Shown here piece by piece: positions 10,009 to 21,003 of a DNA stretch of 64,000 nt. The DNA lies in the NCBI GenBank assembly GCA_963576735.1, contig OY755198.1:2728001-2792000 (forward strand), in the 5' to 3' direction. A program made the translations under genes and the position numbers. The stretch's first letter is position 1. Each line of letters starts with the position of its first letter. This stretch comes from Bedellia somnulentella. Its lineage: Eukaryota > Arthropoda > Insecta > Lepidoptera > Bedelliidae. Below the pieces are notes generated by a model. That model ran no database searches. It was not told the DNA's origin and saw only the letters and a list, made by a program, of their open reading frames with translations.

Positions 10009-12930
10009 ATGAATAATCAAGACTTAGCCACTAATATTGACTCAATACTAGAAATTCCGTGCCACTTGTTGTCTAACCCAGAAGATTGTATGAAAATAAT
10101 TACCCCTAATTTTAACTTTAGAGTACTCACTATGAACATACGTAGTATTAGTAAGAATTTCAACGAGTTCCTTGTATACCTGCGAAGACTTACCATAACC
10201 TTTGACGTCATAGTATTAACTGAGTGTAGACTTAATGATTCCAGTATTATAGACAACTTACCGGGCTACAACACGTACCATTCTAATAGAAATATTAACC
10301 AAAATGGAGGAGTCGTTGCATATGTCAAGGAATCATGGAGCGCCCTCGTTTCCGAACCCACTTTTAGTGATTCATGTTGTTTGGTTATTGATATACCTAA
10401 AGTCGCCACCATCCTTGGCATTTATAGGTCACCCTCCTTTAGGAATACTAGTAATTTTTTATCATCTTTGGACGAAAAACTTTCATCTTTTAAGGACAAA
10501 AAATGTTTGATAGTCATTGGTGATATAAACATAGATTTACTATCTCCGGATTCTGAAGAATATTTGTGTCTTTTTACAGAACACAGTTTCGATCAAGCTA
10601 TTACTAAACCAACGCGGCTTAATGCTTGTCTGGATCATATTTCTATTAAATCGGATTTACCTGCCGTTGGAATAGTATGCGAATCCGACATCACGGACCA
10701 TAAAATCGTTATAGCAGGTTTGGGAGCAAAATCACCAAAAAACATTCCTTCGAGATTTCGTAAAGTTATAGATTACGATTCAGTTGCCGAAGAACTTTCG
10801 AAAACTGACTGGTCAGTAGTCACAGAGCAATCTGAAACTGACGCTGCTGCAAACAACTTTCTCTCGATCTTAGATAATGCCATTCATAACAATTCCAAAA
10901 CAATAAAACTAAGTAAGTCAAAACTCGTTATTGAACCATGGATGACCCCAGGATTGCTTAGATGTGCTATAAATAGGGACAATTTACACTTGAAACTTAA
11001 ATCAGATCCACGAAATGAAATATTAAAACTAACGTATAAGCGGTATAGAAACTTTTATAAAACTCTAATACGAAAAATAAAGTCAGAATATGATAAAAGC
11101 GAACTTCAAAATAATATGAAAAATAGTAAAATGCTCTGGAATACAATTAAGAAAATATGCAACATTAAAGCCAAAAGTAACAATGCAACCGAACTTACCT
11201 CCTTACACAGTACTCCTATAGAATCTTTAAATATCACCAATAAATACTTCGCTTCAGTAGGTCATAATTTAGCTAACAATATTCTTGAGATAAATAACCT
11301 TACGGAACACGAACTAGCTCTAAACACTAAAAGTAAAGAATCACCCACCTCGCTTTTCCTAGAACCTACTGATCCACATGAAATAGTAACCATAATAAAT
11401 AGCTTAAAAACAGAGAGCGCTCCTGGATTGGATGAGATAACACCACTGCTGCTAAAAAATACAAAAAACATTATTGCTGAACCTCTAGCTCACATTTATA
11501 ACCTTAGCATTTCAAATGGATGCTTTCCAGAAGCATGGAAAAATTCTTCTATAACACCAATTCATAAAGACGGACCAAGAAGTTGCCCTGACAACTATAG
11601 ACCAATCTCTCTTCTCAGCATACTTTCAAAAATTCTCGAACGTATAGTCAATAATCGTTTAGTAAAATTCATAGAATCCCAGAATCTTTTATCTCCACGC
11701 CAATTTGGTTTCAGACATAATAAATCGACTGAAGATGCTGTAGTACTTCTAACAGATCTTGTGTCTCAACACCTGGATAATGGAAATGGCTGTATAGGTG
11801 TATTCCTCGATCTGGCCAAGGCCTTTGATACGGTATCATCCAAAATCCTCTTAAATAAGCTACAGAAATTTGGTATCAGAGGTATTGCGCTAGACTGGTT
11901 CAGTAGCTACCTATCCGGCCGTAAACAACTGGTTAAAATAGGAGCACACAAAAGTGACACGCTTCCCGTTATGTACGGCGTACCGCAGGGTAGCATTCTT
12001 GGACCCACACTCTTTCTTATTTACATGAATGACATACACGAACTCCAAATAAATACCGAAATTGTATGTTACGCCGATGACACAGTTATTATTTTCAAAG
12101 GCAGTGATTGGAATGATGCTTATAAAAATACTGAGAAGGGCATGGCTACTATCAACGAATGGCTATCTAAAAATTTACTAACGTTAAACCACAAAAAATC
12201 TAAATTTATTTGCTTTCATAAAACTGCAGCGTCCAAACCAAGCTTACCCAACTTCCTCAAAATACATACATGTAAAACCGACAACTCCAATAAAGTTTGT
12301 GTTTGTAATTCTATACTGAGTGTGGGCTCAATAAGGTATCTCGGTGTTATCATAGACCAAAACTTAAACTTCAAAGAACATATTCTCAGTTTATCTAAAC
12401 GTATCAGAAAAACTGCAAGTATCCTAAAAAAACTGCGTAATTCTTCCGAAACTGCACTTCTCACTAGAGTATATACTGCTATTACACAGTCAATCATCTC
12501 ATATTGTATTCCAGTTTGGGGAAGCGCTGCTAAAACAACTCTTGTTCACGCCGAAAGAGCACAAAGATGTGTCATAAAAGTAATGTTAAGAAAACCTTTC
12601 CGTTTCCCTACTCAAACTCTTTACAAGGATGCAAAATTGCTCACTGTTCGCCAACTATTTATCCTCAGGTTATGCCTCTCTACTCATAAAAAATTAATAA
12701 ACTCAGATCTATATAACATATTACTTAAAAAACGTGTCTTTAAATTGCCTACTACATGCATTAATACTTCTTTCGGTCAACGTTTCGGACCATATATAAG
12801 AGCACATGTTTATAACAATGTCCTTAAATACTCTAATCTAATCCACCTCTCGGTATCTGAGGTTAAAATTAAGTTGACAGAGTCTTTACTTAAGTTAGAT
12901 TATGCCTCTACTGAGGTTATTATGGAGTAA
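10009..12930 (+). CDS. LINE ORF2: APE endonuclease and reverse transcriptase
   Basis: 973 codons from ATG 10009; the frame opens earlier, but upstream residues are repeat-encoded. The endonuclease is N-terminal: N43, TECRLND with E72, GDIN at 171-174, and a SDITDHK motif. RT motifs: YRPISLL, FLDLAKAFDTV (D601), GVPQGSILGPTLFLIYMND, CYADD (688-691) and YLGVIID. No stop or frameshift was seen, so the protein may be functional. The APE type plus PHD/FP-like ORF1 place it in the CR1/Jockey group. It would nick DNA and prime reverse transcription at the cut. Confidence 0.93.
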   Translation: MNNQDLATNIDSILEIPCHLLSNPEDCMKIITPNFNFRVLTMNIRSISKNFNEFLVYLRRLTITFDVIVLTECRLNDSSIIDNLPGYNTYHSNRNINQNGGVVAYVKESWSALVSEPTFSDSCCLVIDIPKVATILGIYRSPSFRNTSNFLSSLDEKLSSFKDKKCLIVIGDINIDLLSPDSEEYLCLFTEHSFDQAITKPTRLNACLDHISIKSDLPAVGIVCESDITDHKIVIAGLGAKSPKNIPSRFRKVIDYDSVAEELSKTDWSVVTEQSETDAAANNFLSILDNAIHNNSKTIKLSKSKLVIEPWMTPGLLRCAINRDNLHLKLKSDPRNEILKLTYKRYRNFYKTLIRKIKSEYDKSELQNNMKNSKMLWNTIKKICNIKAKSNNATELTSLHSTPIESLNITNKYFASVGHNLANNILEINNLTEHELALNTKSKESPTSLFLEPTDPHEIVTIINSLKTESAPGLDEITPLLLKNTKNIIAEPLAHIYNLSISNGCFPEAWKNSSITPIHKDGPRSCPDNYRPISLLSILSKILERIVNNRLVKFIESQNLLSPRQFGFRHNKSTEDAVVLLTDLVSQHLDNGNGCIGVFLDLAKAFDTVSSKILLNKLQKFGIRGIALDWFSSYLSGRKQLVKIGAHKSDTLPVMYGVPQGSILGPTLFLIYMNDIHELQINTEIVCYADDTVIIFKGSDWNDAYKNTEKGMATINEWLSKNLLTLNHKKSKFICFHKTAASKPSLPNFLKIHTCKTDNSNKVCVCNSILSVGSIRYLGVIIDQNLNFKEHILSLSKRIRKTASILKKLRNSSETALLTRVYTAITQSIISYCIPVWGSAAKTTLVHAERAQRCVIKVMLRKPFRFPTQTLYKDAKLLTVRQLFILRLCLSTHKKLINSDLYNILLKKRVFKLPTTCINTSFGQRFGPYIRAHVYNNVLKYSNLIHLSVSEVKIKLTESLLKLDYASTEVIME

Positions 12931-13216
12931 GATATGTAATTTTAATTGAATAGTATAAGTTTTATAATTTTAGAATAATTAATGTTATGTTACTTGTGTT
13001 ACTTTAATTTAGAATTTTGATTTTCTACGGTACCCCGAGATACGGGCATAGCCTAGTTCGGGGGCCCCTGTTAATTTTGTAATTTTTAAATGTAAGATGT
13101 GTGCAAAAATACTTTTGTTATTCAAATAAAGCCTGTAATTTACTTATGTAACTGTGTGTTTTTGTAACTGTGTGTTTTTGTAACTGTGTGTTTTTTGTGC
13201 AAATAAATAAACTTAT

Positions 13217-16160
13217 TATTATTCGGAAAACATTTTTGTTTCTCGCCTCTCCCATGGCCGAAACAGAATATTAGAATTTTAAATTGGAGAGGCGGTACTC
13301 CCCGACAAGAGCACAGTCGGTCGGGGTCAGGGAGTCAGGTTCAAGAACCGACGGACGATCCGAGCCGTATCGAGCAGCACCGCTTTCTGCATCTGTGCTG
13401 GAACCGACACGCCACAGAAATCCAACCGCCTCAAGTTGGTCGCAAGGCTGGTTGGAATTAACCCGTTCGCGGACAAAACAATTGGGATTATTTCTGTCGA
13501 AGTCACACCCCACATGTCAGTGATCTCGTGAGCCAGATCGAGATATTTCCGACGCTTCTCGGTGTCGGCTTTCACGAGACCCTCGTCATGAGGGATAGTG
13601 ACATCCACTAGAAATACCCTCGACTGCGACCGATCCCATACCACGATATCAGGCTTATTCGCTAGAATAGTCCTGTCCGTGATAACGGATCGGTCCCAAT
13701 AGATTTTGGCACGGTCGTTTTCTAGGATTGGCTCCGGCAGATACTTGTAATACGGCAGCCTCTGTTGCAAGAGTCCGTATTTCAGAGCGAGCTCCTGATG
13801 CAGGATTTTGGCTGCTTGGTTGTGTCTGTGCAAGTACTCAGTGTTAGCAAGAGCCGAACAACCGGAAATAACATGCCTAAGTGACTCTCCGGGACGGCCA
13901 CATGCTCGACAGATGTCTGTGGTACCGTCCTTTAGGATGTATCTCCGATAGTTCCGCGTCTTGATAACCTGGTCCTGTATTGCACAGACAAAACCTTCGG
14001 TTTCCCCAAAGAGGTCCCCGAAACGCAGCCAATGCAGGGAGGCTTTACGGTCCACGAAAGGTTCGTGAAGTACCTTGTAAAACCTCCCGTGCAGCTCCTT
14101 CTCTTTCCATATGGACTCCCGATCAGAGGTGCTAAGTACCTCCGGGGTTCGCCAATCCTGTGAGGCCAACGATAAGGGAGTCAGTCCTTTATCACTAGCG
14201 ACCACCTCTCCCCGAATACTATCATCCGTCATCGTCAAAAAATAGCTTCTGAGGTTGCATACCTCGCGGTTGTGCATGGTTTTGGCACTCAAGAGGCCTC
14301 GACCACCACACTTCCGCGGGATATACAATCTCATAACCGACGACCTCGGATGATGCATTCGATGAGAGGTCATCATCGTGCGGACTCGTCTGTCCAGAGC
14401 GTCGAGTTCGGTCTGAGTCCATTTGAGCACGCCAAATGTGTACATCAGTACAGGCATGACCCAGGAGTTAATGGCTCGGATCTTATTAACGCCTGACAAG
14501 TAGCTATTAAGCACACTTTTCAGGCGTTCACAAAACTCCTCGCAAACACCCTGTTTCACGTCTGCCACCTTCACACCGATGGTTTGTGACATGCCCAGAT
14601 ACCGGTATGTTTCAGCCTCGGAGAGTGCCCTCAAATGATTGGTGCCGACATCGACACCATCAGAGTGCACGACATGCCCCTTCTCAACATGGATGACCGC
14701 ACACTTATCGACCCCGAGCTCCATCTTGACGGAACCACTGAAATCGTTAGTGATCGTCAGTAGCTCCGCCAATCTGTCAGCCGTGGGGGCGTAAAGCTTC
14801 AGGTCATCCATGTAAAGGAGATGAGGCAAGCGTGGTCCGCCTCTCCGAAACTGAAAGCCCGTCCCCGAATTCTCCAAGAGTGTACTTAGAGGATTCAGGG
14901 CCAAGCAAAACCAAACTGGACTCAGGCAATCGCCCTGGAAAATCCCTCGCCTTATATCAATTTGGTCATCCGCATCCGTCATCCGCTGACCGTCTAAACT
15001 CAGGATCGTTCTCCAGCACCCCATACATTGCCCGAGGAAGTGTCGAACTGTACCATCAATTTTGTACAGCTCGAGGACCCTCATGAGCCATGTATGAGGT
15101 ACCGAATCGAACGCCTTCCTGTAGTCTATCCAGCCAGCGGAGAAGTTCCGACGGTTGCGTTTGACCAGTTGGCCTACGACCGCGTCGATGAGGAGCAGCT
15201 CCTTGCTACCGCGACTACCGCCCCTACATCCGTTCTGAGCTCCAGATATCACATTGTTATCAACAATGTGTTGAGTAATCTTGGAGCTCAGAACGGATGT
15301 CAAGGTCTTGTAAATTGTGCAAAGACAAGTAATGGGGCGGTATTGTGATGGATCCGCGGTAGCATCGCTCTTTGGAGCTAAATGAGTGACCCCAGTAGTT
15401 AAGAAGTTCGGGAGCGTCCCACTCTCGAGGGCGCGTTGGAACTGACGGGCGAGAGTAGCGTGACAGCGCGTGAACCCCTTCAACCAGTAATGGTGCAATC
15501 CGTCCGGCCCCGGACTTTTCCAGTTCGGAGCCTTACGGATCGCAACCACCACATCCTCCTCGGATATGTTGACGGGGTTCATGGGCGCTATGGGCTCGCA
15601 CGCTCCCTCGACCGCCTCGAACCATCGGCCCTCTTCGTGATCAACAGGCAGCGACCAAATCCCACGCCAAAAGGCTACTACATCGGCTTTTTCCGGTCGC
15701 TGACCTGTCGTAACCACGTCGGGACGCTCCAAAGTTCTGTAGAACTTCTTCTGGTCACTCATGAAGAGACGATTCTGTTGGTACCTCTTTACCCTTTCAG
15801 AATATCGCCTAATTCGCTTACCCCAAGCAGCGATCTTCTGCTTCAGATCATCGATGCGCTCCACCAGTCTACAGGCAAACTCCGGTGAGTTGTCAAAGAC
15901 ATTCTCACCAGGGAATGCCTCCCTGACGAAGCGCACCACCCTCGGCCTATTGTTGCCTGATCTGAAGCTGGTCAGTTTGCCGATGAGGACCCTGGCCCTT
16001 GTGATACGGCTTTCAATCCGCCTCATCCAGGCTGGTCTAGTTCTAGTCCTGGGACTAGTACTGCCAGCCTGGCGGGAGCCACCAGCTCTTGTTGGTGGCA
16101 TCCTGACGCCGACAAATTGACAAACTGTCATTGCGGCGCCAAAGAGAATTGAATTATTAT
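13217..16160 (-). mobile_element. Dong/R4-type LINE in a TTA repeat
   Basis: Element on the minus strand. Its 3' end ('...aaaatgttttccg') abuts AATAATAAT, and its 5' end lies next to 'ataataataatcataataat'. R4-clade Dong of Bombyx is known to insert in TAA repeats, and the flanks here fit. It sits in the TTA tail of the CR1-type LINE, so it inserted later. The second copy at 17280-17760 has the same 3' end and flank. Confidence 0.85.
13327..16131 (-). CDS. Dong/R4-like reverse transcriptase with restriction-like endonuclease
   Basis: 934 codons. RT motifs: SQYRPITCLCTIYKTL, WIDYRKAFDSVPHTW, GIFQGDCLSPVWF, YMDD at 440-443. After the RT come a Cys-Cys-His-Cys motif (CRACGRPGESLRHVISGC) and a restriction-like nuclease core, KPD at 826-828 and VD with D843. 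This order (RT, CCHC, PD-D nuclease) defines R2/R4-type LINEs. The reading frame is intact. No clear N-terminal zinc finger is seen, and the ATG lies about 20 bp from the TAA repeat, so slight 5' truncation is possible. Confidence 0.92.
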   Translation of the reverse strand: MTVCQFVGVRMPPTRAGGSRQAGSTSPRTRTRPAWMRRIESRITRARVLIGKLTSFRSGNNRPRVVRFVREAFPGENVFDNSPEFACRLVERIDDLKQKIAAWGKRIRRYSERVKRYQQNRLFMSDQKKFYRTLERPDVVTTGQRPEKADVVAFWRGIWSLPVDHEEGRWFEAVEGACEPIAPMNPVNISEEDVVVAIRKAPNWKSPGPDGLHHYWLKGFTRCHATLARQFQRALESGTLPNFLTTGVTHLAPKSDATADPSQYRPITCLCTIYKTLTSVLSSKITQHIVDNNVISGAQNGCRGGSRGSKELLLIDAVVGQLVKRNRRNFSAGWIDYRKAFDSVPHTWLMRVLELYKIDGTVRHFLGQCMGCWRTILSLDGQRMTDADDQIDIRRGIFQGDCLSPVWFCLALNPLSTLLENSGTGFQFRRGGPRLPHLLYMDDLKLYAPTADRLAELLTITNDFSGSVKMELGVDKCAVIHVEKGHVVHSDGVDVGTNHLRALSEAETYRYLGMSQTIGVKVADVKQGVCEEFCERLKSVLNSYLSGVNKIRAINSWVMPVLMYTFGVLKWTQTELDALDRRVRTMMTSHRMHHPRSSVMRLYIPRKCGGRGLLSAKTMHNREVCNLRSYFLTMTDDSIRGEVVASDKGLTPLSLASQDWRTPEVLSTSDRESIWKEKELHGRFYKVLHEPFVDRKASLHWLRFGDLFGETEGFVCAIQDQVIKTRNYRRYILKDGTTDICRACGRPGESLRHVISGCSALANTEYLHRHNQAAKILHQELALKYGLLQQRLPYYKYLPEPILENDRAKIYWDRSVITDRTILANKPDIVVWDRSQSRVFLVDVTIPHDEGLVKADTEKRRKYLDLAHEITDMWGVTSTEIIPIVLSANGLIPTSLATNLRRLDFCGVSVPAQMQKAVLLDTARIVRRFLNLTP

Positions 16161-16164
16161 GATT

Positions 16165-16875
16165 ATTATTATAAACTTATTAATTGGCATCATTACGTAG
16201 CTACCTGTAAAATTTTATTTAAATACGTTCTGTGAATTAGGCTACATAGAGCAACATCATCAAACACACAAAGTCTAAACTTTCACATTTATAATATTAA
16301 TAAATAGGATAAGGCTTAAACATAATCTTCTCGCACGGGTGACTCCGCTCGCCGGCCAATCATGCACCGCGTGTCAATTTTGTTGCGGAGTAATTTTAAA
16401 ATAAGGGACAAGCGCTTTAGTTATTTTTATTGTACTAAACTTTCCAACGACGTATCACTCATCCTGGTTGGTGCTGGGACCAGGTGCCATACATTTGTGC
16501 CCATCCTCTTTTGATTACCATAAAAATGGTTATAGTAAGTCAATCTTAAAAAATAGAGATAAACTGTCGCGCACATTTTTTTAGATCATTTAAAGAAGAA
16601 CAATTTTTTTATACACTTTACTTTTTGTGTAACTTAAACCGTTAACGCAGCACACACAACGGAAGCCTTAAAATATGAATTATTATCCCCGTTTTCGTTA
16701 CATTTGTCTCTGATTCTTTGCTCCTTTTAGTCAAAGCGTGATGATATATAGCCTAAAGCCTTCCTCAATAAATGGACTATCCAACACAAAAAGAATTTTT
16801 CAATTTGATTGGGCAGTTTCTGAGATTCTAGCGTTCAAACAAACAAACTCTTCAGCTTTATAATATTAGTATAGA
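16165..16875 (+). repeat. right part of the outer lepidopteran repeat
   Basis: Ends 'ttataatattagtatagatt', the common end of this family. After it, sequence again matches block B ('tttgtagagtctaggacct'). No coding potential. Confidence 0.6.
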
Positions 16876-17039
16876 TTTGTAGAGTCTAGGACCTTTTTAT
16901 ATTTATGATATAGATTTGTGAATGTGAAGATTTTTTTGAATGCCTTCCTGTAATAATTATTATGTAAAAAAAATATTGCTTAGTGGGAGAAGTAGTGTTT
17001 TTTATCAAACACAAATATACAAAGAAATATATCAAACAG

Positions 17040-17250
17040 TTTACAATGAGGTACAATTGGCGGTCTTATCGCTAAAATCTCTTCCAGACCACCTTTGGAA
17101 GGTGAGATCGGTAAATTAGTTATTTGGGTAGATGCACAAAAGAAAGCCACATTAAAAATATTAATGTCACTATTGTACCCTCAGTGAACTCTTTTAAAAA
17201 CAGACTTGACAAATATTTAAAACAAGTGCAGTGATATACACGCATCAAAA
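17040..17250 (-). mobile_element. LINE 3' end fragment
   Basis: 'gtacaattggcggtcttatc' matches the LINE 3' region at 43590 and 23620. Diverged and short. Confidence 0.5.
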
Positions 17251-17274
17251 TTGAATAATAATAATAATATTGAG

Positions 17275-17765
17275 CCAATTGCTAACCTGCCGGATGTGGG
17301 TGGTATTCTAGCGAATAAGCCTGATATCGTGGTATGGGATCGGTCGCAGTCGAGGGTATTTCTAGTGGATGTCACTATCCCTCATGACGAGGGTCTCGTG
17401 AAAGCCGAAACCGAGAAGCGTCGGAAATATCTCGATCTGGCTCACGAGATCACCGACATGTGGGGTGTGACTTCGACAGAAATAATCCCAATTGTTTTGT
17501 CCGCGAACGGGTTAATTCCAACCAGCCTCGCGACCAACTTGCGGCGGTTGGATTTCTGTGGCGTGTCGGTTCCAGCACAGATGCAGTGCGCGGTGCTGCT
17601 CGATACACACACAGATATACGGCTCGGATCGTCCGTCGGTTCTTGTACCCGACTCCCTGACCCCGACCGACTGTGCTCTTGTCGGGGAGTACCGCCTCTC
17701 CGATTTAAAATTCTAATTTTCTGTTTCGGCCGTGGGAGAGGCGAGAAACTAAAAGTATTCCCAAT
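17275..17765 (+). pseudogene. 5'-truncated Dong/R4-like LINE copy
   Basis: Encodes only the nuclease end: KPDIVVWDRSQSRVFLVDVT then IPHDEGL, almost identical to the C terminus of the copy at 13327-16131. It is preceded by 'gaataataataataat' and followed by 'aataataatattg'. The Asn run in front is just the translated target repeat. 5' truncation is typical of target-primed reverse transcription. Confidence 0.85.
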
Positions 17766-18183
17766 AATAATATTGTGGTTTATTTGTTTATGGTGAGGGA
17801 AAACATCGTGAAGAAACATGTAGGTAAGTTTGTAGGCTTAGCCGTGTGACAATGTATTCGTACCAAATGGTGAGTGCACTGTCCAAGCAAAACAAAGAGA
17901 ATACAAAATACTATTATTCAAGAGACATAATTTTTGAGTATTAACACTAGCTTTCCGCCCACGGCTTTGCCCGCGTCGTTTTCGGTTATATTGCGGTATA
18001 AAGTACGTGTTACGTACACCCATCGGGTAAGGGTAGTGCTATTCTAAGCCGACACTACTCATCACAAAGTAAAGATAGTAGTAAAGATAGTAAAACACAT
18101 AAAATTTAGATTAGTGCTTTAAATTATCATTGCATATATTATTTCACATATCTCTTAAGGATGGCAGTAGTAGTAATGATTCT
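17766..18183. other. intron 6 DNA with repeat scraps
   Basis: 17784-17870 is a SINE-T fragment (plus). Positions 17946-18000 carry 'ctagctttccgcccacggct', a common lepidopteran repeat end. 18028-18055 is a SINE-A scrap. Confidence 0.5.
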
Positions 18184-18513
18184 TAACATAACATAAACGT
18201 TCACGCCGTTTATCCCCGAAGGGGTTGGCAAAGGTACCAATACTTCTTAACAACAATTGACAGCGCCACCTAGTGTCCAAAGTAGGTACCCACGTTTTGC
18301 TTGAACAGTGTACTCACATGATAGGGGGCAGGCCTATCGCCGTTTTGTACGAATACACTGTCACATGGCTAAGTAGAACTCGGCCATGTGGGTTTCCTCA
18401 TGATGTTTTCCCTCACCGACTTTAGAAAAGACAAATTGGTGTAGGCCCGACTCGGGATTTGAACTCACACCTGTCTGTTTACAGGTGTTCTACCCATTAC
18501 ACTATCATGTCGC
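18184..18513 (-). mobile_element. SINE-T copy, near full length
   Basis: 'acataaacgttcacgccgtt' at the left (3' end) and tRNA-like head at 18437-18505 with 'tttgaactcacacc' as reversed B box. It belongs to a subtype with 'gacagcgccacctagtgtcc' in the middle, shared with 41222-41336 and 52101-52467. Confidence 0.85.
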
Positions 18514-18550
18514 TTTAAACATCACGTGTATATTGTGTGACCAGCCCGGC

Positions 18551-18692
18551 TAGCACGAGCGGTGTTTAAACTAGTTATCGCGTGGGATAAAGCAGCCATC
18601 TCTTACGCACTTACTTAGTATCGTATACTTCCATCTCGTTCTAACCGTTATCGTGTCGATAAAATAGCGCTCATGCTTGCCCCTCTGTTATT
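18551..18692. mobile_element. 140-bp miniature inverted-repeat element
   Basis: Ends are inverted ('gcacgagc' ... 'gctcatgcttgc'), with core 'gggataaagcagccatctct'. Copies at 27066-27205 and 34443-34573. Confidence 0.65.
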
Positions 18693-18798
18693 CATGGGTA
18701 TTGTCTCTAGTCATGCTATTTACATTTTATTGTACATGTCACAGATTCTGTACAATATTTTACAAGCGTTAACCATTTTCGTGTGAACTCTTTTAAAT

Positions 18799-19022
18799 TG
18801 CTATAACGACTATAAATCCGTAGAAGGGGTAGCCAGAGTTAAGGAATTAGAAATCCCTCAGCCACTTTTGGAAGTTGTGTGGGGAAAAGATGGTAAAAAT
18901 AAAGGTTAATGGAATTCTCCAACCGCATCGCCCAAAATTCCCTTAAAAGCCCCAATACCGTTAGTCGCCTCTTACGTACCGAAAGAAAAGGGGTAGTGCC
19001 ATTCTAAGCCGACACTACACAG
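18799..19022 (-). mobile_element. SINE-A copy
   Basis: Reversed copy ending 'aagccgacactacacagcag'. The same insertion is present in block B at 29397-29634. Confidence 0.9.
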
Positions 19023-19070
19023 CAGTTAACTAGGCTAACTAAGTCTGTGTAAATATGTCCGTATATATTT

Positions 19071-19436
19071 ACACCGTGATAGCCCAGTGGGTAGAACACT
19101 CGGTTATCGTGCAAACGACTAGTGTTCAAATCCTGGGTCGGGCCTACACCAATTTGTCTTTTCTAAAAGACATATGTGTGGTTAATTTATCATGGTTGTT
19201 AACGGTGAGGGAAAACATCGTGAGGAAACCCACATGGCTGATTTGTACTTAGTCATGTGACAGTTTATTCGTACAAAACGGCGATAGGCCTGCCCCCTAT
19301 CACGTGAGTACACTGTCCATGCAAAACGTAGGTACTCTGAACACCAGGTGACAAAGTCACGTGATGTTCAGAAGTATTAGTACCTCTGCCAACCCCTTTG
19401 GGGATATTCGGCGTGAACGTTTATGTTATGTTATGT
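19071..19436 (+). mobile_element. full-length SINE-T just before exon 7 (A only)
   Basis: tRNA-like head 'accgtgatagcccagtgggt' with B box 'gttcaaatcc', body, and a 3' end 'ggcgtgaacgtttatgttat'. Block B reads straight through as 'gtccgtatatatttatttat', so this is a haplotype-A insertion with a target duplication near 'tatattta'. It lies 22 nt from the exon 7 acceptor. Confidence 0.9.
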
Positions 19437-19458
19437 TTATATTTATTTATCTTTACAG

Positions 19459-19661
19459 GTGAAACCATAATCCAAAAAGCAGACACTTCTTTTTACGAGC
19501 ACGAGAAATTTAAGAACGGTGTATTAACTATAGGCTGTGTGGGACAACCTAATGTGGGCAAATCATCTCTTATGAACGCCATCATGGGAAGAAAAGTGGT
19601 TTCTGTGTCTAAGACCCCGGGACATACTAAGCATTTTCAAACTATATTTCTTACTCAACAG
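19459..19661 (+). CDS. GNL1: GNL1 exon 7 (haplotype A copy), P-loop
   Basis: Acceptor 'tttacag', donor 'gtaaaa'; 203 nt. Two bases complete the codon from exon 6 and the end is on a codon boundary. It encodes GVLTIGCVGQPNVGKSSLMN; GQPNVGKSS is the P-loop (G1), about residues 333-341. The downstream VSVSKTPGHTKHFQT contains the switch I threonine (G2). All catalytic residues expected of the family are present. Twin at 29138-29340. Confidence 0.97.
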
Positions 19662-19671
19662 GTAAAAAAAA

Positions 19672-19882
19672 ATACATACATACATATAGTAACGGCTATA
19701 ATTCCCTAGAAGGGGTAGCCAGAGCTCCAGAATGAAAAATTCCTCAGCTTCTTTCGGAGGTTGAGTGGGGAAAAGATTTTGAAATAAAGGTTGTTATTCT
19801 TCAAAAGCCCCAACACCCTAAGTCGCCTCTTACGATCACCCACGGGTAGAAATGGGTTAGAGCTATTCTAAGCCGACACTAC
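19672..19882 (-). mobile_element. SINE-A copy starting 10 nt after exon 7 donor
   Basis: Tail 'atacatacatacatatagta' begins almost at the splice donor. The same insertion is in block B (28909-29126). Confidence 0.88.
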
Positions 19883-20466
19883 ACCGCTATAATGCAGTGA
19901 ATGGACATAATAATACATATTGATAGTAAGCAATTTTAAATAAAACGTGAAATACGAGGGAGAACTTCTTTGAATATTATTTAAATACATAAGTAAAAAA
20001 TATATTATACAAACTAATAAACACCTCATACAAGACAATACTTACATCAAATGCCTAAAGTATGATAGATGATTAGTAGAGTATGAGATATACAAACAGA
20101 ACTTAATGTAATCCTTATATAGTAAACGAGAGAGGGTGGATTTTGTGAACCAGCCTGTGTTTCGATGCTAAGAGCTAGAAAATTGGTTCAGGTATAAAAT
20201 TTAAGGTCTCCATCTGAAGTTATAACGAAAACTCATACACTTGCCATAACTGGGTTAGTTAAATTGTCAGCGATTTATAAATTGTCAAAATTGGCCCATT
20301 GACTTTGCTGGAGTAAAAGCGCGCGCAAATGTGTCAGTCACGAGATTGAATTGATTCGCTCGCGAGCAATTTTCAATCTGTCGACAATTTTAAATACTAT
20401 TGCGTTACTATAGTGATTTAGTCATTCTATTTAGTACCAAATTATTTGTGAACAGTTCGTGCACAC
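19883..20466 (+). other. intron 7 DNA, A copy
   Basis: AT-rich, no coding frame or recognised repeat, and not matched in block B. Confidence 0.5.
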
Positions 20467-21003
20467 ATTCGGTATGCAAAGTTTTTTTTGGTATTTAATA
20501 AATATTTTTATTCGATAGCAAACACGAAAATAAAAAACTAATTTAAATATTTTTCATTTAAAATGAGTAATTGCAAAGTTATGATCATAGATCGGATAAT
20601 CGGATGCATATTTACCTAAACTTATTTTTTGGCTAAGAAAATATGGAGACGGCTTCTTTTTTCGGAATTGTCTTTTTCAATGTCGGGATTCGAAAAAAAT
20701 CAGGGATTTTGAACTAATCGGATATAAAACAAATTACGAATTTACGAGTTAGTTGGTTACCTACCTATCAAATTATAATATTAATTTATAATAATTATTA
20801 TTTTGTTATAATATAATTAGCTACTAAGCTTCGAACATCATAATTCATAATGGATATTCGCAAGCATCTGCACTTAAACTGAAACGCAAATAATTACGGC
20901 TCCTCATTTAGAAACCTTTATTTGAGTGTGCATTCAATTATATTTATAACCAAAACGCTAACGGTATTCATCCCGAAACATTGGGTTTTTTTCCATACAA
21001 GTA

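Larger units (their letters stand above)
6400..13215 (+). mobile_element. CR1-group LINE, nearly full length, two ORFs
   Basis: Order: damaged PHD finger, ORF1 (to 8038), six tandem 300-bp units (8145-9944), ORF2 with endonuclease and reverse transcriptase (10009-12930), and a 3' UTR with AATAAA signals. The UTR ends in three copies of 'taactgtgtgttttt' and then 'cttattattatt'. The insertion is present only in haplotype A, in intron 6. The intact ORF2 and near-identical internal repeats point to recent insertion. The left boundary is approximate. Confidence 0.8.

Noticed and set aside
14222..16120. Several frames opposite the Dong-like RT
   Set aside because: Shadows of the 934-codon frame.
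17251..17290. Asn-rich protein start
   Set aside because: The Asn run is the translated AAT target repeat next to a truncated LINE.
19073..19145. tRNA gene in SINE-T
   Set aside because: It is the repeated SINE head, present in many copies with a common body.
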